A stretch of 64,000 nt of DNA, taken from assembly GCF_023130475.1 (NCBI RefSeq), contig NZ_JAKHEX010000005.1, forward strand, positions 1-64,000, written 5' to 3'. Of the stretch, positions 1 to 7,617 are shown piece by piece (the stretch's first letter is position 1; every line of letters starts with the position of its first letter). The notes beneath the pieces were generated by a model, which made no database searches, was not told the origin of the DNA, and saw only the letters and a program-made list of their open reading frames with translations. The position numbers and the translations under genes were made by a program. The stretch is from Aciditerrimonas ferrireducens. Lineage in GTDB: Bacteria > Actinomycetota > Acidimicrobiia > Acidimicrobiales > UBA8190.

Positions 1-1
1 T

Positions 2-105
2 GGCGGCGTGGGTGGCATCGGCGGCGGCGGCGGTGGCGGTGGCATCGGCGGGAACGGTGGTGCTGGCGGCGTGGGTGGCATCGGCGGCGGCGGCGGTGGT
101 GGCGG
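2..105 (+). repeat. 63-bp (21-residue) Gly-rich direct repeat, partial array
   Basis: The sequence from base 1 recurs from base 64 with period 63 and only a few differences. It encodes units of the type GGVGGIGG(G)n followed by IGGNGGA. Only one full unit and part of a second are in the window; the array runs off the left edge. Copy number is likely variable, as in other Gly-rich surface proteins. Confidence 0.65.
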
Positions 106-706
106 AGCATCGCAGTGCCCGCCGTCGAATCCCAGCTTGGAGGCCCTGCTGGCCGCCGAGGGGACGCCAGACCTCATGCCGGGCTCGACCGTGACCCTGT
201 ACTACGAGGACGGAACGCCGTTCTGTCAGGCGACCCTGAGCCTGGAGAACACCACGACAGGGAAGACAACGTCGGTATCGATCACCGAAAAGCTGCTCTA
301 CAGCGCCGTGACCCAGGGCAGCACCGTGCCGAAGAGCGAGGTGACGTTCCTGACCGGGCTGACGGCCCTCGACGCCAGCTTGGGTGGTTCGGCCCCGAAC
401 GCCGCCGACCCGCTGCCGGAGGAGGGGAACCCGCCCCATCCCGGCGAGCAGCAGGAGATCGCCCCCTACGTGGAGGAGCTGACCTTCACCGTGCCGGGTG
501 ACCTCGCTGCCGGAAAGTACAAGGCGATGCTGACCGTCGACGACAGTGACGGCCAGTATGAGCCCTACTCGTGGACGTTCTCCGTGGAGAAGTCCACGGT
601 GCCGGTCGGGGCCGTTGGTGGCGTCGGAGCGGCGGCGGTCCTCGGTGGCGGCCTCCTGCTCGTGCAGGGCACCCGTCGCCGGCGTCGCCCAGCGGCCAAC
701 GCCTGA
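2..706 (+). CDS. Gly-rich cell-surface protein with C-terminal membrane anchor (5' partial)
   Basis: The frame is open to the left edge, so the true start lies outside the window. The visible part opens with about 33 residues that are almost all Gly with Val, Ile, Asn and Ala. A beta-rich, acidic, presumably extracellular domain of about 160 residues follows, with two Cys residues (in SQCPPS and PFCQA) that could form a disulfide. The C-terminus is a hydrophobic segment (VGAAAVLGGGLLLVQG) followed by RRRRR, the pattern of a single-span anchor with a cytoplasmic basic tail. I do not recognise the globular domain. The long Gly tract resembles PGRS-like low-complexity regions of actinobacterial surface proteins, but no specific family can be named. 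A strong hairpin lies 66 bases after the stop. Confidence 0.7.
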   Translation, partial: GGVGGIGGGGGGGGIGGNGGAGGVGGIGGGGGGGGASQCPPSNPSLEALLAAEGTPDLMPGSTVTLYYEDGTPFCQATLSLENTTTGKTTSVSITEKLLYSAVTQGSTVPKSEVTFLTGLTALDASLGGSAPNAADPLPEEGNPPHPGEQQEIAPYVEELTFTVPGDLAAGKYKAMLTVDDSDGQYEPYSWTFSVEKSTVPVGAVGGVGAAAVLGGGLLLVQGTRRRRRPAANA

Positions 707-771
707 GCGAGGCACCGGCGGTTTCTTCCCCGGCGCCGGGGACCGGACCGCTTGAGTATCGGAGGACGAGT

Positions 772-807
772 CGAGGCTGCCCGGGCCACGAGGTCCGGGC
801 AGCCTCG
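772..807. terminator. Perfect 13-bp hairpin downstream of the surface-protein gene
   Basis: The arms at 772-784 and 795-807 are exact reverse complements, with a 10-base loop. No T-tract follows, which is usual for intrinsic terminators in high-GC actinobacteria. Its position after the stop at 706 suggests it ends that transcript. Confidence 0.55.
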
Positions 808-843
808 CGTTCGAGGCGCTCCCCCTGGCGCTCGGTCGCACAG

Positions 844-907
844 GGAGATCGGTGTCCGCGATCTGCGGAACCGGATCAGCCAGGCCATCGACGCCGTCCG
901 GGCAGGC
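844..907 (+). pseudogene. Truncated duplicate of the adjacent antitoxin gene
   Basis: These 64 bases match the first 64 bases or so of the antitoxin gene (1089-1152) at an offset of exactly 245, with three or four substitutions. They encode EIGVRDLRNRISQAIDAVRAG against EIGVRDLRNRTSQVIAAVRAG in the intact gene. The start codon is lost (AGG where ATG is expected), similarity stops after the first helix-turn-helix-like segment, and the frame closes at 937. It is a dead partial copy, probably from a local duplication or from decay of a second toxin-antitoxin pair. Confidence 0.65.
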
Positions 908-1073
908 CTTGGAGAAGGAGCTGCCGTTTGGCGATGAGACCGGGCTGCCAGGTCGCTGGGGGCGACGATGGCGTCGGGAAACCCACCTGAGCTGTGGAAA
1001 CGGCTGGCCGTCCTTCAGAGGAATGGTCACGTCGGTGGTGCCGCCGAGATCGCGTCCAGGGGAAGGTCGGTGC

Positions 1074-1079
1074 TACCGT
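1074..1079 (+). promoter_or_regulatory. -10 hexamer TACCGT for a leaderless antitoxin mRNA
   Basis: TACCGT lies 7 bases before the ATG at 1087 and no ribosome site intervenes, so transcription should begin at or beside the start codon. No convincing -35 element is visible. Confidence 0.45.
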
Positions 1080-1086
1080 GTCGCAC

Positions 1087-1329
1087 ATGGAGATCGGTGT
1101 CCGCGATCTGCGGAACCGGACCAGCCAGGTCATCGCCGCCGTCCGGGCAGGCGAGCGGGTGGTCCTGACCGTCCACGGCGAGGCCGTCGCCGATATCGTC
1201 CCCCATGCCCAGCGGTCCCGCTGGGTCCCAGGGGATCTCCTGCGCCGCGACCTGGTCGAGCTGGCTGCTGATCCGGGTCTGCGTGATGAACTCGAGGTGC
1301 TGGCCGGGCAGACCTTGGACGAGCTTTGA
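1087..1329 (+). CDS. Phd/YefM-type (VapB) antitoxin
   Basis: An 80-residue protein. The N-terminus (MEIGVRDLRNRTSQVI, then VRAGERVVLTVHGEAVADI) is the classic Phd/YefM DNA-binding fold: a strand, a helix carrying LRN, then GE.V.LT..G.PVA.I. The C-terminal half is charged and helical and should wrap the toxin. The ATG at 1087 was chosen because residue 1 begins the conserved fold and a -10 hexamer sits 7 bases upstream. The stop overlaps the toxin start by 4 bases (TTGA). The pair should autoregulate from the upstream promoter. A partial copy of the 5' end lies at 844-907. Confidence 0.88.
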   Translation: MEIGVRDLRNRTSQVIAAVRAGERVVLTVHGEAVADIVPHAQRSRWVPGDLLRRDLVELAADPGLRDELEVLAGQTLDEL

Positions 1330-1730
1330 GCGACCCTGCCGGACTTCTCGACACTTCGGTGTTCATCGCTCGTGAGGTGGAGCGACCCCTCGGGGAGCTG
1401 CCCGACCGGGTGACGCTGTCGGTCGTGACCATCGGCGAGCTCGAGCTGGGTGTGCTGAGCGCAGGAGACCCCACGTCCCGGGCTCGCCGGGCGGGCACGC
1501 TGGCACTGGCACGGAGGGTGGAGCCGGTGCTGATCAGCGAGACGGTCATGTCGGCGTGGGCGCGTCTCGTCGTGGATTGCCGGAGGGCTGGCATCCAGCG
1601 GACCGTGAAGCTGGCCGATTCCCTGATCGCAGCCACCGCCATCGACCTCGGATTGCCGGTGGTGACCCAGGACGACGACTACGACCAGATGGCCGGAGCC
1701 CACGCCCCGCTGCAGGTCCGCAAGGTGTGA
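1326..1730 (+). CDS. vapC: VapC-type PIN-domain toxin RNase
   Basis: This 134-residue protein is a PIN-domain endoribonuclease, the toxic partner of the preceding antitoxin. Acidic active-site residues are visible at Asp9 (LLDTSV), Glu38 (TIGELELG), Asp98 (KLADSLIAATA) and the Asp116-Asp118 cluster (TQDDDY), the usual Mg2+-binding quartet. Length is normal for VapC. The start is TTG at 1326, overlapping the antitoxin stop, which implies translational coupling and supports this start. VapC enzymes usually cut tRNA or rRNA; the target here cannot be read from sequence. Confidence 0.88.
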   Translation: MSDPAGLLDTSVFIAREVERPLGELPDRVTLSVVTIGELELGVLSAGDPTSRARRAGTLALARRVEPVLISETVMSAWARLVVDCRRAGIQRTVKLADSLIAATAIDLGLPVVTQDDDYDQMAGAHAPLQVRKV

Positions 1731-1996
1731 GCCGGTTGCCTGGGCGGACCTCCCAGGTCAGGGACTCGATCCTCGGCACGAAGCCACCGCTGCGCCAACG
1801 GCTGGTCGTTCCGCAGACGACGACCCTTCTCCAGCTCCACGACACGCTGCACGGGGCCTTCGGCGAGGAGAATGCCCACCTCCAGGAGCACGAGGTCGCC
1901 GGTGTCCGCGATGGAACCGACCGTGACGAGCGACGGGGATCTCCTCTTCGAGCGCAACCGCACCCACGTCGGCGTCCCGCGCCGAGACCAAGGCGG
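1731..1996. other. Gene-free interval between vapC and tRNA-Ala
   Basis: No coding sequence with a convincing start or domain is present. A minus-strand frame through about 1745-1960 has protein-like composition (GDLVLLEVGILLAEG) but no start, ribosome site or recognised family, so at most it is a gene remnant. Confidence 0.3.
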
Positions 1997-2070
1997 TGGA
2001 GACGAGGGGACTCGAACCCCCGACCCCCTGCGTGCAAAGCAGGTGCTCTGGCCAACTGAGCTACGTCCCC
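1997..2070 (-). tRNA. tRNA-Ala (anticodon TGC)
   Basis: Read on the minus strand the sequence folds as a cloverleaf. The 7-bp acceptor stem (GGGGACG with CGTCTCC, one G-T) is followed by a D arm with AGCTCAGTTGG, an anticodon stem CCTGC/GCAGG around TTTGCAC, and a T arm GGGGG-TTCGAGT-CCCCT. The anticodon TGC reads Ala codons. CCA is not encoded. T54 and A58 are present, the context used by TtuA-type 2-thiolation. Confidence 0.95.
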
Positions 2071-2145
2071 GAGGAGCCACCGACCGATGCCCGGCGGCGG
2101 CCAGGACGATCGTACTCCTGGCGGCCCGACCCGAGCGTCGGCGGT

Positions 2146-2577
2146 TCAGGCCTCGGCAGGCGTCGGCTCGCGATGGAGCATGAAGGTGCCGGTCGCCCGG
2201 CTCACGATGCGGCCCTCGCCGTCGTGGACACTGGCCTCGGCGTAGCAGACCTGCCGGGCCATGCGGACCACCTCGCCCCGGACCCGGTAGAGCTGGTCGC
2301 GGGCGGCCGGGCGCATGGTCTCGACCTTCATCTCCAGGGTCCCCCGGGTGCGGTCCCGGCCGGGCAGGGCGGCGTTGATGGCGAAGTTCATGGCCGCGTC
2401 GAGGACCAGCCCGTGGACCCCGGCCTGGACGATGCCGTGCGGGTTGCAGGCCAGGGCGGTCGGCGTCCAGCGGGCCTCCGCCCAGCCGAGGTCCTCGCCG
2501 TCGACCCCGTAGTCCTCGAACCCCACCCCGACCTCGGCCAGCAGCGGCATCCCGCCGTCGCCCAGCCAGCGGTCCAT
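2146..2577 (-). CDS. PaaI-like hotdog-fold thioesterase
   Basis: A 143-residue protein with the hotdog thioesterase core. The motif NPHGIVQAGVHGLVLDAAMN matches the family pattern N..G..HGG....L.D.A, with the conserved Asn and Asp/His positions near residues 45-60. PaaI-type enzymes hydrolyse acyl-CoA thioesters, often small or aromatic ones. The ATG at 2577 is the first in-frame start that places the fold normally. It is divergent from a thiolase gene, and the 255 bases between should hold both promoters. A role in acyl-CoA turnover next to the thiolase is an inference from context. Confidence 0.75.
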   Translation of the reverse strand: MDRWLGDGGMPLLAEVGVGFEDYGVDGEDLGWAEARWTPTALACNPHGIVQAGVHGLVLDAAMNFAINAALPGRDRTRGTLEMKVETMRPAARDQLYRVRGEVVRMARQVCYAEASVHDGEGRIVSRATGTFMLHREPTPAEA

Positions 2578-2832
2578 GTCCTTCACCCGGTGCTGCACCC
2601 CGCTGACCGTAGCCGGCGCTGGCCCGACCTGAGCGAAGCGACCCCGGCCCCGAGACGCGGCCCCAGTCCCGAACGGGGCCGAAGGGTCGGGGCCCCTGGT
2701 GGCGGGGTTGACCACTGCGCTCGAGCCGGTCAGAATCTTGACCGAGCGGTCAGGTTGTGGCTCGGTGCCGCAGGACTGGCCGAGCGGGCTGGCCGAGCCG
2801 GTCCAGCCGGCCGAGAGCGAAAGGAGAGGCCC

Positions 2833-4011
2833 ATGACCACTGCCGTCATCGTGGACGCCGTCCGGACCCCGGGAGGCAAGCGGAACGGCAAGCTCCGGGG
2901 CTGGCACGCCGTGGACCTGGCGGCCGAGCCGCTCAAGGCCCTGGTGGCGCGCAACGACCTGGACCCCGCCGAGGTCGACGACGTGATCTTCGGCTGCGTC
3001 ATGCAGGTCGCTGAGCAGGCCCTGAACGTCGGCCGCAACGCCGTGCTCGCCGCAGGCTTCCCGGAGTCGGTCCCGGCCACCACCGTCGACCGCCAGTGCG
3101 GCTCCTCCCAGCAGGCCATCCACTTCGCGGCCCAGGGCGTCATGGCCGGGGTCTACGACGTGGTCATCGCCGCCGGGGTCGAGCACATGACCCACACCCC
3201 CATGGGCTCCTCGGTGGTCCGGGACCTGGGCTTCCCCTTCGGGCCGAAGGTCATGCAGCGCTACGCCGACCGGGGCGGCCTGGTCTCCCAGGGCATCTCG
3301 GCCGAGATGATCGCCGACCAGTGGAACCTGAGCCGGGAGGAGCTCGACGCCTTCGGGGCGCGCAGCCAGCGCCTGGCCGCCCAGGCCACGAAGGAGGGCC
3401 GCTTCGAACGGGAGATCGTCCCGGTGGCGGTGAAGGACGACCAGGGCAACGAGACCGGTGAGGTGATGACCACCGACGAGGGGGTCCGGCCGGACACCAC
3501 CGAGGAGGTCCTGGCCACCTTGAAGCCCGCCTTCAAGCCCGACGGCAAGATCACCGCGGGGAACTCCTCCCAGATCACCGACGGGGCGGCGGCGGTCCTC
3601 ATCATGAGCGAGGAGAAGGCCAACGCCCTCGGCCTGCGGCCACGGGCCCGTTTCCACGCCTTCGCCCTCGCCGGGGTCGACCCGGTCACCATGCTCACCG
3701 GCCCCATCCCGGCCACCCGCAAGGTCCTTGAGAAGGGCAAGCTCAGCCTCGACGACGTCGACCTGGTGGAGATCAACGAGGCCTTCGCCTCGGTCGTCCT
3801 GGCCTGGGAGAAGGAGCTCCACCCGGACATGGACAAGGTCAACGTCAACGGCGGGGCCATCGCCCTGGGCCACCCCCTCGGGGCCTCGGGGGCCAAGCTC
3901 ATGGCCACCCTGCTCAACGAGCTGGAGCGGACCGGCGGCCGCTACGGCCTCCAGACCATGTGCGAGGGCGGCGGGCTGGCCAACGCCACCATCATCGAGC
4001 GCCTCGGCTGA
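2833..4011 (+). CDS. Thiolase (acetyl-CoA acetyltransferase)
   Basis: A 392-residue thiolase, the usual length. The nucleophilic Cys is at residue 89 (DRQCGSSQQA), the catalytic His in GAIALGHPLGASGA, and the second Cys in TMCEGGG near the C-terminus. It either cleaves 3-ketoacyl-CoA in beta-oxidation or condenses two acetyl-CoA; residues visible here do not fix the direction. A strong ribosome site (AAAGGAGAG) lies just before the ATG at 2833. It is divergent from the thioesterase gene and followed by a long hairpin at 4048-4089. Confidence 0.9.
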   Translation: MTTAVIVDAVRTPGGKRNGKLRGWHAVDLAAEPLKALVARNDLDPAEVDDVIFGCVMQVAEQALNVGRNAVLAAGFPESVPATTVDRQCGSSQQAIHFAAQGVMAGVYDVVIAAGVEHMTHTPMGSSVVRDLGFPFGPKVMQRYADRGGLVSQGISAEMIADQWNLSREELDAFGARSQRLAAQATKEGRFEREIVPVAVKDDQGNETGEVMTTDEGVRPDTTEEVLATLKPAFKPDGKITAGNSSQITDGAAAVLIMSEEKANALGLRPRARFHAFALAGVDPVTMLTGPIPATRKVLEKGKLSLDDVDLVEINEAFASVVLAWEKELHPDMDKVNVNGGAIALGHPLGASGAKLMATLLNELERTGGRYGLQTMCEGGGLANATIIERLG

Positions 4012-4047
4012 CGAGCTCCGGCGCCAGCCGAGCGACGATCCTCGAAC

Positions 4048-4089
4048 CGGTCCCCCGGGGTGCGGCCGTGGTCCCGCCCCGGGGGACCG
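4048..4089. terminator. Bidirectional hairpin between thiolase and crgA
   Basis: The perfect 13-bp arms at 4048-4060 and 4077-4089 flank a 16-base loop. The element lies between two convergent genes (thiolase stop 4011, crgA stop 4106), so it can terminate both. Confidence 0.6.
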
Positions 4090-4105
4090 ACGCGTCCAGG
4101 CGCCG

Positions 4106-4363
4106 TCAGCGCCACTGGGTGGCCAGGGCGAAGCCCGTGGCGAAGACCAGGATGCCCCCGAGCAGGTACCAGTTGGTCGGGGAGTCCGGCAGCACGTCGA
4201 AGTAGTTGAGGACGATCATCAAGATCCCGACGAGCAGGATCAGGCCGATGAGGTAGGGCAGCCAGCGGGGGCTCCGCTTGACCGTCCGGGGCGTGGGGGG
4301 CGTGTAGCGGCCCCCACGCCGGGCACTCGTCCGGCCCCCGCGCCTGGTCGCCGTCTTGGCCAC
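4106..4363 (-). CDS. crgA: Cell-division protein CrgA
   Basis: An 85-residue protein. A basic N-terminus (about 30 residues, Arg/Lys/Thr-rich) is followed by the CrgA signature [16 protein letters not shown] and [14 protein letters not shown]. Two membrane spans lie at about 34-54 and 66-82. CrgA is an actinobacterial divisome protein that interacts with FtsZ, FtsI and FtsQ and influences septum placement. The GTG start at 4363 has a TAACCT hexamer 8 bases upstream and no Shine-Dalgarno, suggesting a near-leaderless transcript. It is divergent from the TrpG/PabA gene, as in mycobacteria, where the two loci are also close. Confidence 0.93.
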   Translation of the reverse strand: MAKTATRRGGRTSARRGGRYTPPTPRTVKRSPRWLPYLIGLILLVGILMIVLNYFDVLPDSPTNWYLLGGILVFATGFALATQWR

Positions 4364-4371
4364 GGCCTCGA

Positions 4372-4377
4372 AGGTTA
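4372..4377 (-). promoter_or_regulatory. -10 hexamer TAACCT for crgA
   Basis: On the minus strand TAACCT ends 8 bases before the GTG of crgA, consistent with a leader of zero to two bases. Confidence 0.35.
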
Positions 4378-4443
4378 GCCAGACCCAGCCGACCCGGTCG
4401 GCCGGGCCTCGGGGCCTGCGCAGCCCGGCCCACCCCGGCCCCC

Positions 4444-4449
4444 TACCAT
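4444..4449 (+). promoter_or_regulatory. -10 hexamer TACCAT for a leaderless trpG/pabA mRNA
   Basis: TACCAT is exactly 6 bases before the GTG at 4456 and no ribosome site lies between, so the mRNA probably starts at the start codon. Confidence 0.45.
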
Positions 4450-4455
4450 GGGCCG

Positions 4456-5079
4456 GTGGCTGGTCCGCTCCTGGTCCTGGACAACTACGACTCCTTCACC
4501 TACAACCTCGTCCAAGAGCTCGGCGAGCTCGGGGCCGACCCGGTGGTGCGCCGCAACGACGCCCTGGACCTCGCCGGGGTCCGGGCCCTCCAGCCGGCCG
4601 CCATCGTCATCTCCCCCGGGCCGGGCCGGCCCGAGGACGCCGGCATCTGCCTCGAGGTGATCGAGGCCCTGGCCGGCCAGGTGCCCATCCTCGGGGTCTG
4701 CCTGGGCCACCAGTGCCTCGCCCAGGCCTTCGGGGGGGAGGTCGTCCGGGCCGCCGAGGTGGTCCACGGCAAGACCTCGGCCATCCACCACGACGGCACG
4801 GGCGTCCTGGCTGGCCTGCCCGACCCGTTCACCGCCACCCGCTACCACTCCCTCGTGGTCGAGCCCCGCACCCTCCCCCCCGTCCTCCGGGTCACCGCCA
4901 CCACGGCCGACGGGGTCGTCATGGCCATCGAGCACCGCCAGCTCCCCCTCTACGGCGTCCAGTTCCATCCCGAGTCGGTCCTGAGCCCCGAAGGGCCGGC
5001 CCTGCTCGCCAACTTCCTCCGGCTGGCCGGCCTGCCGGTCGGCCCGGTGCCCGCACCCCTCCTGCCGGCGCTCGGCTGA
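4456..5079 (+). CDS. trpG: Glutamine amidotransferase of anthranilate/aminodeoxychorismate synthase
   Basis: A 207-residue class I glutamine amidotransferase. It releases ammonia from glutamine for anthranilate synthase (tryptophan) or aminodeoxychorismate synthase (folate). The N-terminus [13 protein letters not shown] is typical of TrpG/PabA. The oxyanion-loop [11 protein letters not shown], nucleophilic Cys in GVCLGHQC, and the His/Glu pair in [13 protein letters not shown] are all present. Many actinobacteria use a single amphibolic TrpG/PabA, and no chorismate-binding partner is in the window. The start GTG at 4456 is supported by a -10 hexamer six bases upstream. A membrane-protein gene follows after 5 bases. 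Confidence 0.88.
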   Translation: MAGPLLVLDNYDSFTYNLVQELGELGADPVVRRNDALDLAGVRALQPAAIVISPGPGRPEDAGICLEVIEALAGQVPILGVCLGHQCLAQAFGGEVVRAAEVVHGKTSAIHHDGTGVLAGLPDPFTATRYHSLVVEPRTLPPVLRVTATTADGVVMAIEHRQLPLYGVQFHPESVLSPEGPALLANFLRLAGLPVGPVPAPLLPALG

Positions 5080-5084
5080 CGGGC

Positions 5085-6035
5085 GTGACGGCCGCCGAGC
5101 GCACCGGGGGCCCCCGTCCCGCCGAGGAGCCCGAGACGGCCCGCCCGGGCTGGGCGCTGCGCTGGCGGCTGGCCCGGGGAGCCCTGGTGCTGGTGGTCGG
5201 CGGGGTCTGCTGGGCGCTCTTCGTGACCGGGCAGCAGGTCCGCACCGGACGGATGGCGGCCTTGGTCGTCCACCGTCCCCCGACCACGGCCGTTCGTGCC
5301 CGGCCGGCCACGGCCACCGTCCTGCCGGTCTCGGGCAGCACCCTGGCGGTGGTCCGCCGGGCGGGTCGCGCCGACCCGGCCCACAGCGGCATCGAGGAGA
5401 TCGGCTGGACCTCCCCGGCCGGCGCCAGGACCAGCGTCGATCTGGGCCTGCTGGTCCAGCTTCTGCCTCGGGCCTCCCTGGCCCGCCAGGTCCTCCAGCA
5501 CGTCCGGCGGCAGTACGCGAGCAGCCGGGCGGTCGGCGGGGTGACCTACACGGTCGTCGGCCACTTCGCCGTGCCCGGCCTGCCCGGCGCCCAGGGCCTC
5601 GTCGACCGGCTCTCGGCCACCTCCTCCACGCCGCCGGGCCGAGCCGACATCGTGACCTTCCAGGTGGGCCAGGCCGCCGCCCTGGTGCTCCTCCAGACTT
5701 CGGGCACCCAGCCCGGGAAGGCCACCGCGGCCCGCCTCGCCACCGAGGAGGCCCAGCTCCTGCGCCGTCGACTGCCGGGGTTCACCTTGGCGGTCCCGAA
5801 CCGGCCCCTTGGGCCGTCCCTCGCCGACGGGGTGGCCAGCGTGGTCGGGGCGGGGGTGGCCGTCGTCGGCCCCGAGGGCCTCGGCAGCTGGCGCCGCCGG
5901 CGGCGGGCCCGCCGGGAGGCCCGAAGGCTGGCCGCCCTGGCCAGGGAGCGCCAGGCCCGGGGCCGGCGAGCGGTGCAGCGCCACCAGCCGGCCAGTTGGC
6001 GCCGTCGCCCGCCCCGCCCGAGCCGTCGCCGCTGA
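5085..6035 (+). CDS. Membrane protein of unknown function
   Basis: A 316-residue protein of no family I recognise. A short polar N-terminus precedes a membrane span at about 30-50 (LVLVVGGVCWALFVTG). An extracytoplasmic region of about 190 residues follows, then a second hydrophobic stretch (GVASVVGAGVAVVGPEG) and a strongly basic C-terminal tail of about 50 residues rich in Arg. The middle domain has alternating beta/alpha character, with phrases such as VTYTVVGHFAVPGLPGAQG, and could be a substrate- or ligand-binding module. It starts at GTG 5085, five bases after the trpG/pabA stop, so the two are probably co-transcribed. Its function is unknown. Confidence 0.7.
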   Translation: MTAAERTGGPRPAEEPETARPGWALRWRLARGALVLVVGGVCWALFVTGQQVRTGRMAALVVHRPPTTAVRARPATATVLPVSGSTLAVVRRAGRADPAHSGIEEIGWTSPAGARTSVDLGLLVQLLPRASLARQVLQHVRRQYASSRAVGGVTYTVVGHFAVPGLPGAQGLVDRLSATSSTPPGRADIVTFQVGQAAALVLLQTSGTQPGKATAARLATEEAQLLRRRLPGFTLAVPNRPLGPSLADGVASVVGAGVAVVGPEGLGSWRRRRRARREARRLAALARERQARGRRAVQRHQPASWRRRPPRPSRRR

Positions 6036-6068
6036 CCGGTCGGGCCACCGGACGCGCTGGAGCGAGCG

Positions 6069-6101
6069 GTGTTGACCAGAGGGTCAACACCCGCCGACAA
6101 T
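6069..6101 (+). promoter_or_regulatory. Promoter with overlapping 9-bp palindromic operator for aldehyde dehydrogenase
   Basis: A -35 element TTGACC (6072-6077), an 18-base spacer and a -10 element GACAAT (6096-6101) form a recognisable promoter. A perfect inverted repeat, GTGTTGACC (6069-6077) and GGTCAACAC (6082-6090) separated by AGAG, covers the -35 box and the spacer. A bound dimeric repressor would block RNA polymerase. No regulator gene is adjacent, so the binding protein is unknown. Confidence 0.6.
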
Positions 6102-6155
6102 GGGCGGGCGCTGCGGGGCGACGCCCCGAGGCGAAGGCAGGGGAGGAGGTCGTCC

Positions 6156-7616
6156 ATGGTCGACGTGTCCCAGTCGAAGACGGGTCCTGAGACGACCAGC
6201 CCGAGCACCCAGAGCGCGGGGGCCCGTGCGGTCCCGGCCGACCTGGCCGCTGAGGCCCAGAGGGCCTTCGAGGCGGTGCGGGCGGCCTACTTGGCCGGCC
6301 GCACCCGGCCCCTGGCGTGGCGGACCACGCAGCTCCGGGGGATCGAGGCCCTGGTGCGGGAGGGGGAGGCCGAGCTGCTGGCGGCCATGGCCGAGGACTT
6401 CGGCAAGCCCCGGGTCGAGGCCTGGCTGGCCGACCTGGCGCCGGTGGCCGCCGAGGCGGCCCACGTCCGGCGCCGGCTGCCCCGCTGGGTGCGTCCCCGG
6501 CCGGCCTGGCCGGGGAAGGCGAACCTGCCGGGGTGGGCCTTCTCGGTGCCCGAGCCCCTCGGGGCCGTCCTGGTCCTCTCCCCCTGGAACTACCCGGTCC
6601 AGCTGGCCCTCAACCCCGTGGTGGCCGCCGTGGCGGCCGGGAACGCCGTGGTCCTCAAGCCCTCCGAGCTGACCCCCGCCACCTCCGCTGCCCTGGCCCG
6701 CCTCGTCCCCCGCTACCTCGACCCCGAGGCGGTCCGGGTGGTCGAGGGGGGCGTCGAGGTGGCCAGCGCCCTTTTGGCCCAGCCCTTCGACCACGTCTTC
6801 TTCACCGGCTCGACCCGGGTGGGCCGGGTGGTCATGGAGGCCGCATCCCGCCACCTGGCCTCGGTCACCCTGGAGCTCGGGGGCAAGAGCCCGGTGCTCG
6901 TCGCCCGGGACGCCGACCTCGAGGTGGCCGCCCGGCGGGTGGCCTGGGGGAAGCTCCTGAACGCCGGCCAGACCTGCATCGCCCCGGACTACGCCCTGGT
7001 CGAGCGGGCGGTCCTGCCGGCCTTCGTCGAGCACCTGGTGACTGCCATGGGGCAGCTGCAAGGGCCCGACCCGGCCGCCGGGGCCACCCGGATCGTGAAC
7101 GACCGGCACCTCGAGCGCCTGGCCGGGCTGCTGGCCAGCGCCGGGGGCACGGTGGTGGTCGGCGGCGAGGTGGACCGGGCACGGCGCCTGGTGGCCCCGA
7201 CGGTGGTGCTCGACCCCGACCCCGGGTCCCCCCTCATGGAGGAGGAGATCTTCGGCCCCATCCTGCCGGTCCTCGGGGTGGCCGACCTTGAGGAGGCCGT
7301 GGCCTTCGTCCGGGCCCGGCCCAAGCCCCTGGCCCTCTACCTCTTCACGAACGACCGGCGGGTCGAGCAGCGGGTGCTCGAGGCCACCACCTCGGGCGGG
7401 GTCTGCGTGAACCACACCATGGTCCACTTCCTGGCCCCCGAGCTCCCCTTCGGCGGGGTCGGCGCCTCGGGCATCGGCGCCTACCACGGCCGGGCCGGGT
7501 TCGAGGAGCTGAGCCACCGGCGCAGCGTGGTCCGCCGGCCCACCCGCCCCGACCTGCCCCTCACCTACCCGCCCTTCGACGACCGCAAGGAGCGCTGGCT
7601 CCGGCGGCTCCTCTGA
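6156..7616 (+). CDS. NAD(P)+-dependent aldehyde dehydrogenase (ALDH3-like)
   Basis: A 486-residue aldehyde dehydrogenase that oxidises aldehydes to acids. Visible motifs include SPWNYPVQLALNP, AVVLKPSELTP (cofactor Lys), FTGSTRVG (Rossmann loop), LELGGKSP (general-base Glu) and NAGQTCIAPDY (nucleophilic Cys). EEEIFGPILPV and the C-terminal PFGGVGASGIGAYHG are also present. The pattern and the moderate length fit the class 3 branch that acts on fatty or aromatic aldehydes. ATG 6156 follows a GGGAGGAGG ribosome site. The promoter upstream carries an operator palindrome. A phosphatase gene starts 1 base after the stop. Confidence 0.9.
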   Translation: MVDVSQSKTGPETTSPSTQSAGARAVPADLAAEAQRAFEAVRAAYLAGRTRPLAWRTTQLRGIEALVREGEAELLAAMAEDFGKPRVEAWLADLAPVAAEAAHVRRRLPRWVRPRPAWPGKANLPGWAFSVPEPLGAVLVLSPWNYPVQLALNPVVAAVAAGNAVVLKPSELTPATSAALARLVPRYLDPEAVRVVEGGVEVASALLAQPFDHVFFTGSTRVGRVVMEAASRHLASVTLELGGKSPVLVARDADLEVAARRVAWGKLLNAGQTCIAPDYALVERAVLPAFVEHLVTAMGQLQGPDPAAGATRIVNDRHLERLAGLLASAGGTVVVGGEVDRARRLVAPTVVLDPDPGSPLMEEEIFGPILPVLGVADLEEAVAFVRARPKPLALYLFTNDRRVEQRVLEATTSGGVCVNHTMVHFLAPELPFGGVGASGIGAYHGRAGFEELSHRRSVVRRPTRPDLPLTYPPFDDRKERWLRRLL

Positions 7617-7617
7617 G

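Noticed and set aside
1731-1996. Minus-strand fragment with protein-like composition
   Set aside because: There is no start, ribosome site, promoter hexamer or recognisable family; it runs into the tRNA gene.
2146-3873. Long minus-strand frame opposite the thiolase gene
   Set aside because: Only the last 143 residues (from 2577) match a family; the rest is the reverse of the thiolase gene.
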